A stretch of 64,000 nt of DNA from Erythrobacter sp. (GTDB lineage Bacteria; Pseudomonadota; Alphaproteobacteria; Sphingomonadales; Sphingomonadaceae), in NCBI GenBank assembly GCA_025698865.1, contig JAILWQ010000002.1, forward strand, positions 518,385 through 582,384. The letters run 5' to 3'. Under the pieces are notes generated by a model. The model was not told where the DNA came from and did not search any database. It saw nothing but the letters and a program-made list of their open reading frames with translations. The translations under genes were made by a program, and so were the position numbers. Position 1 is the first letter of the stretch. The number at the start of each line of letters is the position of its first letter. Positions 63,140 to 64,000 of this stretch are shown here, in pieces.

Positions 63140-63712
63140 ATGGCAGACACCGCTGCAACCGCAAATCCCGATAGCGTGGCAGAGAACGAGGACGGCTACC
63201 GTCGTCGCGACTTCATCAACATCGCCGCCGTCTCCGCCGCCGGCGTGGGCGGTGCGGCCGTGCTGCTGCCGCTCATCAGCCAGATGGCCCCGTCCAAGGA
63301 CGTGCTCGCCGAAAGCACCACCGAGGTCGACGTTTCGGCAATCGAGCCGGGCCAGGCGATCAAGGCCGTGTTCCGCAAGCAGCCGCTGTTCGTGCGCCGC
63401 CTGACGCCGCAGGAAATCGCCGCCGCGGACGCCGTGGATCCGAGCAGCCTGCGCGATCCGCAGACGCTCGAGGAGCGGACCAAGGAAGGCCACACCGACA
63501 TGCTCGTGACCATGGGCGTGTGCACCCATCTCGGCTGCGTTCCGCTGGGCGCGGCCGAAGGCGAGGTGCGCGGCGAATTCGGCGGATATTTCTGCCCGTG
63601 CCACGGCTCGCACTACGACACGGCGGCGCGCATTCGCAAAGGCCCGGCGCCGAGCAATCTGCTGGTGCCGGAGTACGAATTCACCAGCGACACGACCATT
63701 CTCGTCGGCTGA
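63140..63712 (+). CDS. petA: Ubiquinol-cytochrome c reductase iron-sulfur (Rieske) subunit
   Basis: 'YRRRDFINIAAVSAAGVGGAAVLLPLISQM', 'CTHLGC...CPCHGSHYD'. Confidence 0.97.
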   Translation: MADTAATANPDSVAENEDGYRRRDFINIAAVSAAGVGGAAVLLPLISQMAPSKDVLAESTTEVDVSAIEPGQAIKAVFRKQPLFVRRLTPQEIAAADAVDPSSLRDPQTLEERTKEGHTDMLVTMGVCTHLGCVPLGAAEGEVRGEFGGYFCPCHGSHYDTAARIRKGPAPSNLLVPEYEFTSDTTILVG

Positions 63713-63730
63713 GGATACGGATAGGATACG

Positions 63731-64000
63731 ATGAGCTTTCCCTGGGCCAAGCAATACACGCCGGCGAACGGCCTGACCAAGTTTCTCGACGAGAAGCTGC
63801 CGCTGCCGCGGCTCGTCTACAATGCGGTGGGCGCCGGCTATCCGGTGCCGCGCAACCTGTCCTATTTCTGGAATTTCGGCGTCCTCGCCGGGTTCTTCCT
63901 GGTGTTGCAGATCGTCACCGGCGTCATCCTGGCGATGCATTACGCCGCCAATGCGCAGGTCGCCTTCGCGACGACCGAGCACATCATGCGCGACGTCAAC
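63731..64000 (+). CDS. petB: Cytochrome b (N-terminal part, truncated by window end)
   Basis: ATG at 63731: [76 protein letters not shown]..., read directly from the sequence. Confidence 0.93.
   Translation, partial: MSFPWAKQYTPANGLTKFLDEKLPLPRLVYNAVGAGYPVPRNLSYFWNFGVLAGFFLVLQIVTGVILAMHYAANAQVAFATTEHIMRDVN

Overview
The window is a high-GC alphaproteobacterial chromosome segment. The gene content (SciP/DUF1153, a GlsB-type stress protein behind an EcfG-like promoter, and the EPS locus style) suggests Sphingomonadales, probably Erythrobacteraceae-like; this is inference. It has two parts. (1) About 1-22.56 kb is an exopolysaccharide/capsule locus: the BY-kinase C-terminus, two exported EPS-associated proteins, several GT2/GT4 glycosyltransferases, a Wzy-like polymerase, a Wzx-like flippase, a polyprenyl-P sugar transferase, an FkbM methyltransferase, a Tat-type pectate-lyase-like beta-helix protein, GDP-D-rhamnose genes (gmd and an rmd-like gene), and a compact minus-strand module of single plus fused double nucleotidyltransferases, a HAD phosphatase and a GDPD/PI-PLC-like protein. 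(2) About 22.6-64 kb is ordinary core genome: fabI, brkB-like, dnaJ-like, pdxH, CDF, phzF-like, mnmA, sciP, RND efflux, etfAB, sucC, OmpA, lspA, ileS, ribF, folA, purEK, gpmA, tRNA-Thr, acyl-CoA dehydrogenase, bPH2 pair, pepN, and petA with the start of petB. I saw no CRISPR array, prophage, transposase or classical defence system. The most interesting signals are the NTP-transferase/HAD/GDPD-like decoration module, an RND permease with an extra hydrophobic insertion, paired inverted-repeat families between ileS and ribF, a dense hairpin array at about 44.6-44.8 kb, a near-perfect EcfG promoter upstream of a GlsB-type gene, and a small ORF ATGA-coupled to sciP. Gene calls rest on reading motifs in the supplied translations; no database search was run.
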